From the NCBI RefSeq assembly GCF_007489275.1, contig NZ_VLNR01000056.1:1-54935 (forward strand): a DNA stretch of 54,935 nucleotides, in the 5' to 3' direction. Positions within the stretch are counted from its first letter, which is position 1, and every line of letters starts with the position of its first letter. The position numbers and the translations under genes are program-made. Source of the DNA: Aquimarina algiphila (GTDB lineage: Bacteria; Bacteroidota; Bacteroidia; Flavobacteriales; Flavobacteriaceae). Positions 24,863 to 34,723 of this stretch are shown piece by piece. The notes below the pieces were generated by a model, which worked only from the letters and a program-made list of their open reading frames with translations, had not been told where the DNA came from and did not search any database.

Positions 24863-25612
24863 TTATATTTTATCAATATAGTCTAACTCAAGCTTGTCAA
24901 GATGTATCTCGGGGAGTGATTTTTTATAAAAGAAATCAATGATTTGATTTTCAAGATATGAATTGATTTTGTCAATTTTTTTTTCTTCAATCATTGTAAA
25001 GATATTCATTGCTTCAGCCTTTTTAAATTCTGCAATAAGCTCGTCTGGATTTTTAACCGCATCCATGCCTCTATATCGTTCTATTTTTTTCTTCATCCAT
25101 CGATGACTCATTAATTTTATTTGGCTATCATGAAATTCTTTACTCAGTCGATTAATTTCTTTAATATTATTTTTATCTTCTTTATTAGCACGATCCAGAG
25201 CTACTTTAGCTTTTGTAAATTGTCTTTCAAACTTAAAATCAAGACGTCGCATATCTCTTTTTAGATGTAAAATCACCGCATAGAGAGCATTGTCATATAT
25301 GATTAAGAAATCTTCATAAGCATATAAAGCATCAAGAAATATGATCGCACGTTTTTTATACAATCGGGGTATGGGTTGTTCTCGTACTTTTTTAAAAAGC
25401 ATATTAAGTTCGACTTGTTTTTCTTCAGGAATATTTACAAACCATGAATTATTCTTTAGCGTCCTTATTTTTTTGGTTATTTGGAGTTTAGTCCCTTTGT
25501 ATAATTCTGATTTATAACTAAACCGATAGGTATTTGGATTAACTTCCTCAATTTCTTGAGCGCTGCTTTGATATATGAGTATAAATACAATAATGAATGT
25601 GAAGAGTTTCAT
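24863..25612 (-). CDS. Secreted helical hypothetical protein
   Basis: A 249-residue protein with a clear signal peptide (MKLFTFIIVFILIYQSSAQ). The mature part begins with a short beta region and then is highly charged and helical, with a central FERQFTKAKVALDRANKED stretch. I do not recognise a family. It is 53 bp upstream of ampG on the same strand. Its own upstream region (25613-26009) contains a promoter-like repeat element and a terminator-like hairpin, which may control it. Confidence 0.65.
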   Translation of the reverse strand: MKLFTFIIVFILIYQSSAQEIEEVNPNTYRFSYKSELYKGTKLQITKKIRTLKNNSWFVNIPEEKQVELNMLFKKVREQPIPRLYKKRAIIFLDALYAYEDFLIIYDNALYAVILHLKRDMRRLDFKFERQFTKAKVALDRANKEDKNNIKEINRLSKEFHDSQIKLMSHRWMKKKIERYRGMDAVKNPDELIAEFKKAEAMNIFTMIEEKKIDKINSYLENQIIDFFYKKSLPEIHLDKLELDYIDKI

Positions 25613-25755
25613 ATATCGTCTTTGATTAGTATAAGCCTTATTAAGTGTGTTGTAATGTTAACGTAAGATATGATTTGATTGTTGTATTATAAAATAGACA
25701 TTGAATTTTAACTCATAAAAACACAATGTTTTGAACTTTGTTGTGAAAAAAAGTA

Positions 25756-25781
25756 AGGTGTAGAACGGCAATTCTACACCT
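25756..25781 (-). terminator. Intrinsic terminator on the - strand
   Basis: AGGTGTAGAA (25756-25765) pairs perfectly with TTCTACACCT (25772-25781), and on the - strand a run of seven T follows (25745-25751). It could end the SusC/SusD/FG-GAP transcript, or end a short RNA started at the repeat element 25871-25920, or act as an attenuator in the leader of the gene at 25612. Confidence 0.75.
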
Positions 25782-25870
25782 CTTGTAATTAAGAAAAAAA
25801 GCTAACTCAGACTTAATTAATAGTTTTTGATTATATATTAAAACACAAGTTTAGTACTCTTTATAGAAGA

Positions 25871-25920
25871 TCTCTTTATAATAAGACCCTAAAAAACACA
25901 AAAAGGGTAGTGGTAATATG
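25871..25920 (-). promoter_or_regulatory. 50-bp promoter-like repeat element, copy 1
   Basis: This segment matches 34621-34670 without gaps at about 39 of 50 positions. Shared features, read on the - strand, are CACTACCC, 15 nt, GGGTCTTAT and AWAAAGAG. TTTG occurs at the same place in both copies, 17 nt before TWATAAAG, which resembles the Bacteroidota -33/-7 promoter (TTTG and TAnnTTTG) with an ACCC/GGGT dyad around the -33 box. It lies 258 bp before the start at 25612 and 90 bp after the FG-GAP gene. The rest of 25613-26009 shows only the terminator hairpin at 25756-25781 and AT-rich sequence. Confidence 0.6.
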
Positions 25921-26009
25921 AAAAAAAAAGAATAATGATTTAAAAAAGTTACCTCAATATTGTAATGTAGTTTTGCGTTCTAGGAGAATGATTAAAAAGT
26001 TTTGCTTTT

Positions 26010-29000
26010 TTAGGGTAGCGCCTGGATTGCTTTAGAAGAGTTATTTCTTTTAACCTTTACAAATTGAAGATCATCATTATTTTTAACAACACCAATATAC
26101 CTTGTATTACCAATAGTGATGAAGGAGAAATCTTTAACATCCCCCTTAAGATATAATCCACATTGATCATTTGGTACTACAATAAAGTTACCATTACCAT
26201 CACCCTTTAAAAAGGTACCAATACTTGAATCGTTTCTAGGGGTTTCGATTTCAGAAGCATACAAATTTCCTCCAAGTATAATGTCTTTGAAGCCATCTCC
26301 ATCAATATCGTCAGAGATTATTTTATTAACCGAAGAAAATTGAGCTTCATTAGGCAATGGAGTTATTTTAAACTTTCCTTTACCTAAATTTTCTATGTAA
26401 CTACTCGCAAAAGTTTGAACTTTGTAATGTATCTCGGCATTGTCTAGTTTTTCTTTACCATATACTTCATTAACATCTGCAATTGCAAACGAATTATAGT
26501 CTTGGAATTTTTTTCTTAATGTTGGCATTTGCTGAGATGAACATGATTTACCACGAACCGGAAATAATTTTCCAAAATTATAATAACTCAGTACTATATC
26601 TTTTCTCTTATTACCGTCAAAATCATCTGCATATACTTCAAAAGGTTCATCTTTTGAGGCTTTGTATTTGTAATTTAGACCTAAATTACCAATTATATAA
26701 TCAATATCGCCATCATTATCAAAATCATCTTGAGTTATGCTTGACCACCAACCATTGGTGTTTTGAAGCCCAGTAGATGTTGTTGTATTTTGAAATGTAT
26801 TACCATCATTGCTATAAAATAAGATTGGTGTCCATTCACCTACGATAATAAGATCTAGTGTACCATTATTATCAAAATCTGTCCAACTAGCATCTGTAAT
26901 CATTCCTAATGTTGAAAAATCCGGGGCTATTTCTGCTGTTACATCTTTATAAATACCATTATCATTATTTAAAATATAACTCTTTGCCGGCCAGGGGTAT
27001 TGTCCAACAACTAATCTCCCACCTACAAATAGATCTAAATCTCCGTCATTATCGTAGTCACCTGCTATTACTCGAGAACCGCTAGTTTCTATGCGAGGTA
27101 AAACGCTTATACTTTTAATAAATTTGCCTTTACCATCATTTATATAAAGACGGTCTTGAAAATTTGCTAAGTCTTGATCACCTTCATTGCCGCCACTCAC
27201 TACATATAGATCTTTATCCCCATCATTATCATAATCCAAAAATAAAGCACTCATATCTTCCATAGCTTTATCAGCTTCCCAAATAATATCGTTGGTTCTG
27301 TTGAACTTACCTTCAGTATTTTGGACAAATAGTGTTGCTGCTTGTTTTGAAGCACCACCTATGTAAAAATCTTCTAAGCCATCTCCATTTACATCGCCAA
27401 CCGCAATCCCTGGACCCAACATAGAAGTTTGATGAGGTAATAGAGGCTCAAAATAATAGTCATCATATTTGTTTTCTATATGGGCAAAATCTACACCAAT
27501 GGTATCTAAAGCTATAGTTTGAAATAGCGGTTTATTTTGAAGAGATTCTTTTTTTGATTTCTGAGCAGAGGAAAAATCTACCAGGAGATTTTGATTTGCT
27601 TTTACATCTTTTATTTCAGAAATATCACCATTTGGCCATACTACTTTTACTAATGATACGATTTCTTCTTTCCCTAAACCAAAGTGTAATATAGGAGCTA
27701 CAGAAGATTGAAATCCCCTGGTTAAGGTAAGTTCATTGAATTGTTGTGATTGATTGGTCGTTATATATACTTTTGCTCCAAGACCATTTTGGTTGTTTTT
27801 AGTGCCTTTTAGACTTATTGTTAAAAAATTATTATGGTTTAAATTATTGTTTTTATAAATCGAGGGATGCTGATCGATATTATTAATAACAAAATCTAAA
27901 TCCCCATCATTATCCAAATCAGCATATAGAGATCCATTAGAAAACGTTTTTTCATCCCATCCCCATTCATCTACCATATTTTTAAAAGTAAAATCTTTGG
28001 TGTTTTTAAAAATATAATTAGATATTTTTTCTGAAGGGATTTGTTGTACTTCTTCTGCTGATAATGCTGCATTCCCAAAATAGTTCTTCGTTTTTAATTT
28101 TGCGAAATAATCCCTGTTATTAATATCCCTTCGTGTTCCGTTAGAAATAGTTATGTCTTTCCAACCGTCATTATCTAAATCTGAAAAAAGTATTGACCAA
28201 CTCCAATCAGTGGTTGATATTCCGGCTATTCTTGAAACTTCACTAAAAACTGGATTTCCGTTAGCATCATTCCCCCTGTTTAATTGAAGACTATTTTGCA
28301 TGTACTGATAGTTTAAACCAGAATTTACCATTTTAGTAAATCCCAATGGATTCATGCTTGACATATTAGCTTTAGATCTTCTGTTGTCTTCTGGAGTCAT
28401 GTCTACCTGGGCTATGTCATGAAGATTATCATTGTTATAATCGGCTATATCTGCCCCCATGCCATATTGAGAAGTATGATTTACAGCTTCTTTAGCAATT
28501 TCCTTGAATGTCCCATTCTTATTATTTATGTACATGAAATCTGGAGAATCGAAATCATTAGAAACATAAATATCTTTAAAACCGTCGTCATTAAAATCTG
28601 CAATGGTCGCACTTAAGGAAAGTCCAAAGTTTAATATTCCAGATTCGATAGTGACATCAGTAAAAGTACCATCTCCATTGTTTTTAAATAGAATATCAGA
28701 TTCTTCTATTTTTGGATTATTTACTTTACGTCTATAAAAAGATACGGGGCTTTTAAATGGAGTAGGTGGATAGTTGGCCAGATATAAGTCTAAATCCCCA
28801 TCATTATCATAATCAAAAAAGGTACTTTGGGTAGTATGCCCGTCATGGTCTATCCCAAATGCTTCAGCCTTTTCTGTAAATGTTATTTGCCCAGAGTTTA
28901 CCGAAGGACCATTATTAATATATAAAAGATTATTTCTTTTGTTGCTTTTCCCAGAAACACTTACGTAAATATCTAAATACCCATCGTTATTAATGTCAAC

Positions 29001-29345
29001 CATGGTAGTTCCTGTAAACCACCTATCATCTCCTGCTACATTAGCCGCATCTGTAATATCTTCAAACTTAAATTTTCCTTTATTTAAGTATAATGAATTA
29101 GATTTCATATTAGCAGTAAAAAACAAATCTACAAGCCCATCGTTATTAATATCACCAGCAGATACTCCTCCTCCCATATACATATATGGGTAAGTAAAGT
29201 AATTTAGACTATCCGTCTCAATAATATCATTAGAAAACAAAATACCTGTACGATCACTGGATAGCAAACTAAACTGTTTTTCTTTATTTTCCTGACAAGA
29301 AAACAATACTATTGAAAAAAATACGATGCTATATATCCTCTTCAT
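26010..29345 (-). CDS. FG-GAP/VCBS repeat and ASPIC/UnbV lipoprotein of the Sus operon
   Basis: I choose the start at 29345 (MKRIYSIVFFSIVLFSCQE) because it gives a lipoprotein signal with the lipid-carrying Cys at residue 17; the open frame goes back to 29390. The 1,111-residue mature protein has many FG-GAP/VCBS repeats with the calcium-binding pattern DxDNDGxxD (DINNDGLVD, DYDNDGDLD, DLDNDGWKD, DFDNDGDID) folding as beta-propellers, and an ASPIC/UnbV domain around residues 510-590 (GLGAKVYIT, FGLGKEE). Such proteins often follow SusC/SusD in marine Flavobacteriia. It is probably surface-exposed and involved in binding a glycan or other polymer. It ends the operon before the terminator at 25756. 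Confidence 0.85.
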   Translation of the reverse strand: MKRIYSIVFFSIVLFSCQENKEKQFSLLSSDRTGILFSNDIIETDSLNYFTYPYMYMGGGVSAGDINNDGLVDLFFTANMKSNSLYLNKGKFKFEDITDAANVAGDDRWFTGTTMVDINNDGYLDIYVSVSGKSNKRNNLLYINNGPSVNSGQITFTEKAEAFGIDHDGHTTQSTFFDYDNDGDLDLYLANYPPTPFKSPVSFYRRKVNNPKIEESDILFKNNGDGTFTDVTIESGILNFGLSLSATIADFNDDGFKDIYVSNDFDSPDFMYINNKNGTFKEIAKEAVNHTSQYGMGADIADYNNDNLHDIAQVDMTPEDNRRSKANMSSMNPLGFTKMVNSGLNYQYMQNSLQLNRGNDANGNPVFSEVSRIAGISTTDWSWSILFSDLDNDGWKDITISNGTRRDINNRDYFAKLKTKNYFGNAALSAEEVQQIPSEKISNYIFKNTKDFTFKNMVDEWGWDEKTFSNGSLYADLDNDGDLDFVINNIDQHPSIYKNNNLNHNNFLTISLKGTKNNQNGLGAKVYITTNQSQQFNELTLTRGFQSSVAPILHFGLGKEEIVSLVKVVWPNGDISEIKDVKANQNLLVDFSSAQKSKKESLQNKPLFQTIALDTIGVDFAHIENKYDDYYFEPLLPHQTSMLGPGIAVGDVNGDGLEDFYIGGASKQAATLFVQNTEGKFNRTNDIIWEADKAMEDMSALFLDYDNDGDKDLYVVSGGNEGDQDLANFQDRLYINDGKGKFIKSISVLPRIETSGSRVIAGDYDNDGDLDLFVGGRLVVGQYPWPAKSYILNNDNGIYKDVTAEIAPDFSTLGMITDASWTDFDNNGTLDLIIVGEWTPILFYSNDGNTFQNTTTSTGLQNTNGWWSSITQDDFDNDGDIDYIIGNLGLNYKYKASKDEPFEVYADDFDGNKRKDIVLSYYNFGKLFPVRGKSCSSQQMPTLRKKFQDYNSFAIADVNEVYGKEKLDNAEIHYKVQTFASSYIENLGKGKFKITPLPNEAQFSSVNKIISDDIDGDGFKDIILGGNLYASEIETPRNDSSIGTFLKGDGNGNFIVVPNDQCGLYLKGDVKDFSFITIGNTRYIGVVKNNDDLQFVKVKRNNSSKAIQALP

Positions 29346-29369
29346 TTTTAAATTTTTTAGAAAATTATA

Positions 29370-29406
29370 AAAAGGGCCCCAAATAAACAATATCTAAGAC
29401 CCTTTT
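29370..29406 (-). terminator. Intercistronic hairpin between susD-like and FG-GAP genes
   Basis: AAAAGGG (29370-29376) pairs with CCCTTTT (29400-29406). On the - strand it is followed by a short T run. It lies between two co-oriented genes and may lower expression of the downstream FG-GAP gene by partial termination or by stabilising the susCD mRNA. Confidence 0.4.
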
Positions 29407-29425
29407 AAATCATAATTATATTTTT

Positions 29426-31000
29426 TTAGTATCCTTCATTCTGTGGAAGTAAGTTCGGATTTATACTTAATTCAGAGTTAGGTACAGGAACTAATTCGTG
29501 ACCTGCAGGTATGGTTTGATCATATCGTTCTTGAATATACCGGGTAGCTTCACCTGACCTTCTAATCACTGGCCATAAAGAAAATTCCCCTCCCAGCTCG
29601 TGTCTGTACTCTTCAAGAATAATATCCATCATACTTCCTGTTGGAGTAGGGGCAATGCCTCCCCAGGCACGATTTCTAATTCTCATTACGTTTTCCATGG
29701 CTTTACCGTCATTACCTGATTTATGATAGGCTTCAGCTAAACTTAGTAGTACTTCACCGTAACGTATCCAAATATGACCTTGACCTCCAAAAAGTTGAGT
29801 TCTACCCCAACCATCAATATTAGGATCTCTCCAGCTTTTAATACCCCAATATCCTGTTCTTTGATCAGATTCTGCTTCCCCTGCTGGTGCACCTGTCCAA
29901 GGATCAGCAATTGTACCACAAGTATTGATATCTACTCCCTCATACATATTAATATCAATTAATGGGTCAGGATGTTCTTCACCTGGTCCAATCACTGTGG
30001 CTTGCCTCCTTAAGTCTCCGGGTTCAAAAGAATCATATAATTCTTTTCTTGGGATACCTGCAAAACCACCACCACCGGTGATATCAGTTGGCATAGCAAA
30101 TAATTGTAAAATATTTACTTCATCATTTCTGTTCCAGCTTAAATCACCATTAGCAGCCCATTGTATTTCAAATATTGATTCTTTACCATTTGGGTTTGCT
30201 ACGGCATGAATATCAAGATAATTTTCTTCTAAAGAAGTAACTCCTCCAGTTTCTATAGCTTCAAAAGCTGTAATTGCCCTATCATATTGTCCTAACCACA
30301 TATGAGCATTTCCTAAAACGGCATAGGCGGTTCCTTTGGATACCCTGCCTTTTTCATCATCATATGACCACGGAAGTCTATCTACTGCCTCTTCCATATC
30401 AGTAACTATTCGTTGCCAGATCATCTCTTCAGGGTCTCTACCCTTAAAAGGGTCATCATTTTGACTCAACATTAGAGGTACATTTCCATAGGTTGCGGCA
30501 AGATATTGATACGATATAGACCTGATTACCAATACTTCACCAATTAGCCTGTTTCCTAGGTCTGCATTTACATTTCCAGCATCAATAGCTGGTTGTAAAT
30601 TATCAAGTGCATTATTGGCTCTACCAATAGCTCTATAAAGGTTGGGCCATATTTTAACAGCAACATCACCATCGGGACTAAGATCTAATCTGTCATATTC
30701 TGATTCTCCCCGTACAGCACTATCTTGCCAATCTAGTGTAATGTTATTAGCCATTCTAAAAATACCTTTAACATTAAACTCATTGGGTAGACCGGGATCA
30801 CCCTGTGAATCATTTTGTAATCCATCATATACACCTGTTACAGCTGCTAATGCTGTATTATCATCGCTAAAAACAATGTTCTCTGATAAATCTTTTTCAT
30901 TTTCATCTAATAAGAACTCATCAGAACAGCTCAATACAAAGGTTAGTATTGCAACTCCAAAGAAAACGAAAAGCTTAGTGTTTTTGAGTTTTATATTCAT
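29426..31000 (-). CDS. SusD/RagB family nutrient-binding lipoprotein
   Basis: This 524-residue protein begins with a lipoprotein signal (FFGVAILTFVLSCSDEF, Cys near residue 26) and has the SusD pattern: N-terminal NALDNLQPAI-type helix region, RSISYQYLAATYGNVPLML and the TPR-like helices, the VSKGTAYAVLGNAHMWLGQY segment, and a C-terminal RIRNRAW plus ILEEYRHELGGEF block. SusD proteins cap the SusC channel and hold the ligand. It ends 81 bp before the FG-GAP gene and starts 10 bp after susC-like ends. The ligand cannot be told from sequence. Confidence 0.93.
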   Translation of the reverse strand: MNIKLKNTKLFVFFGVAILTFVLSCSDEFLLDENEKDLSENIVFSDDNTALAAVTGVYDGLQNDSQGDPGLPNEFNVKGIFRMANNITLDWQDSAVRGESEYDRLDLSPDGDVAVKIWPNLYRAIGRANNALDNLQPAIDAGNVNADLGNRLIGEVLVIRSISYQYLAATYGNVPLMLSQNDDPFKGRDPEEMIWQRIVTDMEEAVDRLPWSYDDEKGRVSKGTAYAVLGNAHMWLGQYDRAITAFEAIETGGVTSLEENYLDIHAVANPNGKESIFEIQWAANGDLSWNRNDEVNILQLFAMPTDITGGGGFAGIPRKELYDSFEPGDLRRQATVIGPGEEHPDPLIDINMYEGVDINTCGTIADPWTGAPAGEAESDQRTGYWGIKSWRDPNIDGWGRTQLFGGQGHIWIRYGEVLLSLAEAYHKSGNDGKAMENVMRIRNRAWGGIAPTPTGSMMDIILEEYRHELGGEFSLWPVIRRSGEATRYIQERYDQTIPAGHELVPVPNSELSINPNLLPQNEGY

Positions 31001-31010
31001 AACAATTTAT

Positions 31011-34000
31011 TTAAAATTTTAAATTAAATCCAAGTGTAAAAAATCTTGATACTGGATAAGCACCAGCATCTATACCTCTGGTAGTAACACTGCTCTGACC
31101 TTGGATATCTGAGTTTTGTCCTACTTCAGGATCAGAACCACTATAATCTGTAATAGTGAATAGATTTTGAGCACTTAGATATAGTCTAAAGGAATTTAGA
31201 CCAATTTTATCGGTTATTTCGCTAGGTAAAGTATACCCTAAATTAATGTTTCTTAACCTAAAATACGAACCGTCTTCTACAAAGTAACTGGAAGCCCTGT
31301 TATTTTGGACACTTCCATCATCGATTAAGGCTCTGGAAAAAGTATTTGAAGGGTTACCAACTGTCCATCTATTATTGAAATATTCGGTACTTACATTTGA
31401 GAAAGATGCCGAATTACCATAACCTGAGGCACTTTCTAATTCTCGTTTTACAAGATTCAATATTTCATTGCCATAAGTACCGTAGAAATTAAGTCCCAGA
31501 TCAAAGTTTTTGTAAGCAAAGTTAAGGTTTAAACTTCCATAAAAATCTGGTATAGGACTACCTATAACTTCTCTGTCCTCTCCAGTAATTTGACCATCAC
31601 CGTTAAGATCTCTAAACCTACGATCACCAGGTGAGGTCTCTGCAGCTTGATAATTTCCATTAGGAGAAGCTGTATTTAATGCATCGATCTCTGCTTGACT
31701 TTGGTAAATACCATCTGCTACAAAGCCATAGAAAGATCCTACCTCTCCACCAAGTTCTGATCGTGTTATGTCAAACCAAAAAGCACTTTCATTAAAACTA
31801 TCTAAGAATTCGTTATTAAATCTGATTTGTCCTACAGGAGAATCAATTTTGGTAATTTCATTTTTGATCGTAGTAATATTGGCATTAATATCAAATGTAA
31901 AATCACCTTCATCTTTGCGATACCCGACTAAAAATTCGAATCCTTCATTAACAGCTGTAGCTCCGTTTACAGGTCTTGTAGGGAATCCAGATTGACCAGG
32001 CGTTGTTATGTCAAATAGGATATCTTTAGATTTTCTGTTAAAATAATCTACTGTAAAGTATATTTTATTATTCAAAAGTTCTCCATCGAATCCAATATTA
32101 CTCTGTACTTGGGTTTCCCAGCGTAAATTAGAGTTTGAAGCACTTACAGGAGCTAGTCCTAATGATTGAGTAGTGTTTCCTCCAAAACTATAACTAGAAT
32201 CATTTCTAGGTGTTCCGTTACTAAAGGTGGTGCCAGATACAAATGGAGCTATTCCAAAGAAGTTACCAGTTTCTCCCCAACTTCCACGAAATTTCAGGAC
32301 ATTAAAAATACTACCTTCCATGAAGTCTTCTTCATCTATATTCCATCCTGCAGCAAATGATGGAAATACATCCCAGGCATTTTCGACAAGAAATCTATTT
32401 CCTACACCATCTCTTCGTATAGTAGCAGTTGCGTAATATTTGCTTTCAAAATTATAATTTAACCTGGCAAACGTACTTGCTAAAGTTTCTCTGGCAAAGC
32501 TACCTTGTCTATTGGTAATATCTTGAGCTTGTGCAATATCCCGAATTCTGTTATTTAAGAATCCTGTACCTTCAATTTGAGTAAATTTTGTATACCCTCG
32601 TTGTGCAGAATATCCTGCAAGAACATCTAAGTTATGTTTAGTAGCAAAAGTCTTTTTATATTGAAATATATGTTCTGCTAATATTTCATTAAATGTATTC
32701 TGCGTAACAGTAAAGACAGCGTTATTTCTTAAATCAATATTTCCATTACTACGGTAATATTGTGGGTTAAAAACCCAACCTGCAAAATTTGTAGCTCGAG
32801 CACCAATGTTAACTCTAGTAGAAAGTCCGTCTATTATATCCCATTCTGCACTTATGTTAGCCAGTATATCATTTGTTACATTATCGCGATCATCTTCTAA
32901 AGCTCTGGCTACAAAATTTCTACCATCACGAAACGTTTCTGATCCCACATCTGGATAAGCTCCAAAGTTCCCATTTCCATCAACGGGTACATTACTTAAG
33001 TTAGGATCTCCATTAAGATTAAGTTCCCCTACTGGTGCTAAATGTGGTATATTTCCATAGAGATTTAATAGACTTCCACGTCCTGATCCCAACGGCTGAA
33101 AGTTTTGAGAAGATATATATTTTACACTTCCTTTGAAACGAACCTTATCGGTCACATCAAATTGAGCATTTAATCCGGCATCATAACGTTTGTATTCAGA
33201 GCCAATAAGAGTTCCTTCTTCATCATAAAACCCTAAGTTTAATGCTACTCTGGATTTTTCGCCACCTCCTCGTATACTTAATGTAGTACTTTTACTGATT
33301 GCTTCGCTAAATACCTCGTCTTGCCAATCTATGTTTCTCAGACTACCAGAATTGTTCCATCCATCATAAGGAATTGCAGAACCGGCAATTTCAGAATCAC
33401 TGCTTCCGCTAAGTTCGAGTGCAAGTGAGGAAAATCTATTTACATCAAGGACATCAACACTTTTTGGTTTGGTACGTACTCCCAAAAAAGAATTTAACTC
33501 AACATTTACTCTTCCTTTTTTTCCTTTCTTAGTTTCAATGATTACAACACCATTACTTGCTCTAACACCATAAAGAGCAGTAGCAGATGCATCTTTTAAA
33601 ACAGATAAAGATTCTATGGTGTTAGGGTTGATAAAAGAAATATCTTGTGTTGGAAAACCATCTACAATATAAAGAGGTGTAGTACTACCAAAAGAACCTA
33701 CACCACGAATGTTTACTGTTACAGATGAACCTGGTGCTCCAGAATTAGCGGTGATTTGTACACCACTAGTTTTACCTTGTAATGCTTGATCTACGGTTGT
33801 AGTAGCAAAATTATTAAGTTCTTCTGAACTAATTACAGATACAGCACCAGTAAGATCTTTTTTAGTAGAAGTACCATATGCAACAACAACAACTTCTTTT
33901 AAAGCTTCTGCATTTTCTTCTAATTGAATGTTAATTGTAGTATTTGTACCTACAGGAACCTCTTTGGAAGTAAAGCCAATAGAACTAAAGGTTAAAATTG

Positions 34001-34361
34001 CATTTGCACTAGATACGGTAAGTGAATAATTGCCGTCAAAATCTGTTGCAGCACCATTCGAAGTACCTTTTTCAACAACAGACACACCGGGTATAGGTTG
34101 TCCGTTGGTATCTGTAACTATACCTGATATAGATTGTTGAATAGAAACGTAACCTATTTCTACAGATCGTTTTTTAGAGTCCTCAATCGTTTTCGTGTTT
34201 GATACATTTTTTAAATCCGGATTTATTTTGATATTCCCTGAATGGGTATTTGCCCGAATTGAAAAAAATGAAACTAATAAAGAAAATAAGGTGAGTCTTA
34301 TTTTTAAGTTAAATTTAAGCAGATTGAGCTGATATCGCTCAGAGCCTTTAAGGTTTTTCAT
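31011..34361 (-). CDS. SusC/RagA family TonB-dependent outer-membrane transporter
   Basis: This 1,116-residue protein has a signal sequence (residues about 20-38), a carboxypeptidase-regulatory domain (SGIVTDTNGQPIPGVSVVEK), a plug with the SusC signature (NIRGVGSFGSTTPLYIVDGF) and LYGVRASNGVVIIETKKG, and a C-terminal barrel ending in the strand FFTLGFNLKF. With SusD it imports oligomers powered by TonB/ExbBD. The leader between 34362 and the repeat element is about 260 bp and contains a hairpin. The upstream ECF sigma gene is on the same strand, and no anti-sigma gene separates them. Confidence 0.94.
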   Translation of the reverse strand: MKNLKGSERYQLNLLKFNLKIRLTLFSLLVSFFSIRANTHSGNIKINPDLKNVSNTKTIEDSKKRSVEIGYVSIQQSISGIVTDTNGQPIPGVSVVEKGTSNGAATDFDGNYSLTVSSANAILTFSSIGFTSKEVPVGTNTTINIQLEENAEALKEVVVVAYGTSTKKDLTGAVSVISSEELNNFATTTVDQALQGKTSGVQITANSGAPGSSVTVNIRGVGSFGSTTPLYIVDGFPTQDISFINPNTIESLSVLKDASATALYGVRASNGVVIIETKKGKKGRVNVELNSFLGVRTKPKSVDVLDVNRFSSLALELSGSSDSEIAGSAIPYDGWNNSGSLRNIDWQDEVFSEAISKSTTLSIRGGGEKSRVALNLGFYDEEGTLIGSEYKRYDAGLNAQFDVTDKVRFKGSVKYISSQNFQPLGSGRGSLLNLYGNIPHLAPVGELNLNGDPNLSNVPVDGNGNFGAYPDVGSETFRDGRNFVARALEDDRDNVTNDILANISAEWDIIDGLSTRVNIGARATNFAGWVFNPQYYRSNGNIDLRNNAVFTVTQNTFNEILAEHIFQYKKTFATKHNLDVLAGYSAQRGYTKFTQIEGTGFLNNRIRDIAQAQDITNRQGSFARETLASTFARLNYNFESKYYATATIRRDGVGNRFLVENAWDVFPSFAAGWNIDEEDFMEGSIFNVLKFRGSWGETGNFFGIAPFVSGTTFSNGTPRNDSSYSFGGNTTQSLGLAPVSASNSNLRWETQVQSNIGFDGELLNNKIYFTVDYFNRKSKDILFDITTPGQSGFPTRPVNGATAVNEGFEFLVGYRKDEGDFTFDINANITTIKNEITKIDSPVGQIRFNNEFLDSFNESAFWFDITRSELGGEVGSFYGFVADGIYQSQAEIDALNTASPNGNYQAAETSPGDRRFRDLNGDGQITGEDREVIGSPIPDFYGSLNLNFAYKNFDLGLNFYGTYGNEILNLVKRELESASGYGNSASFSNVSTEYFNNRWTVGNPSNTFSRALIDDGSVQNNRASSYFVEDGSYFRLRNINLGYTLPSEITDKIGLNSFRLYLSAQNLFTITDYSGSDPEVGQNSDIQGQSSVTTRGIDAGAYPVSRFFTLGFNLKF

Positions 34362-34408
34362 ATATTTGAAATGTTTATATAGTTGCTAATTTTTAGTTGA
34401 CTATTATA

Positions 34409-34438
34409 TATCGGGAAATGTTGGAGCATTTCTCGATA
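34409..34438. promoter_or_regulatory. Hairpin in the susC-like leader
   Basis: TATCGGGAAATG (34409-34420) pairs with CATTTCTCGATA (34427-34438) with one G-U or mismatch position. A T run follows on the + strand, so it would act as a terminator for antisense transcription; on the sense - strand it is a 5' leader hairpin 50 bp before the ATG. The remaining leader sequence in 34362-34620 is AT-rich and shows no other structure to me. Confidence 0.5.
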
Positions 34439-34620
34439 TTTTTTGTAATAATCAGAAATCTGGATGTCAATTTTATTGCATAGGCATTGTTATTTATAAA
34501 TATTAGATTTACGATAAGTATCTTTTATAAAAGTGTTTAAGATTTTTTTTAATAGGTTTCTTTTTAATTTTTTAATTATAATTTAGGTTATATTCATTTG
34601 CACACAAAAAATCTAAAAAT

Positions 34621-34670
34621 CCTCTTTATTATAAGACCCAAAAATTGTCAAATCGGGTAGTGTTAAAATG
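34621..34670 (-). promoter_or_regulatory. 50-bp promoter-like repeat element, copy 2
   Basis: This is the partner of 25871-25920 and shares CACTACCC, 15 nt, GGGTCTTATWATAAAGAG and the aligned TTTG. It lies 260 bp before the susC-like ATG, almost the same spacing as copy 1 has to the gene at 25612. It is the best candidate for the promoter and operator of the SusC/SusD/FG-GAP operon, and the neighbouring ECF sigma factor (ending 54 bp away at 34724) could be what recognises it. Confidence 0.6.
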
Positions 34671-34723
34671 GGAAAATCGTATTTTTTTTATTAAAAAAAT
34701 GTCATTAAATGAATTATGAATAT

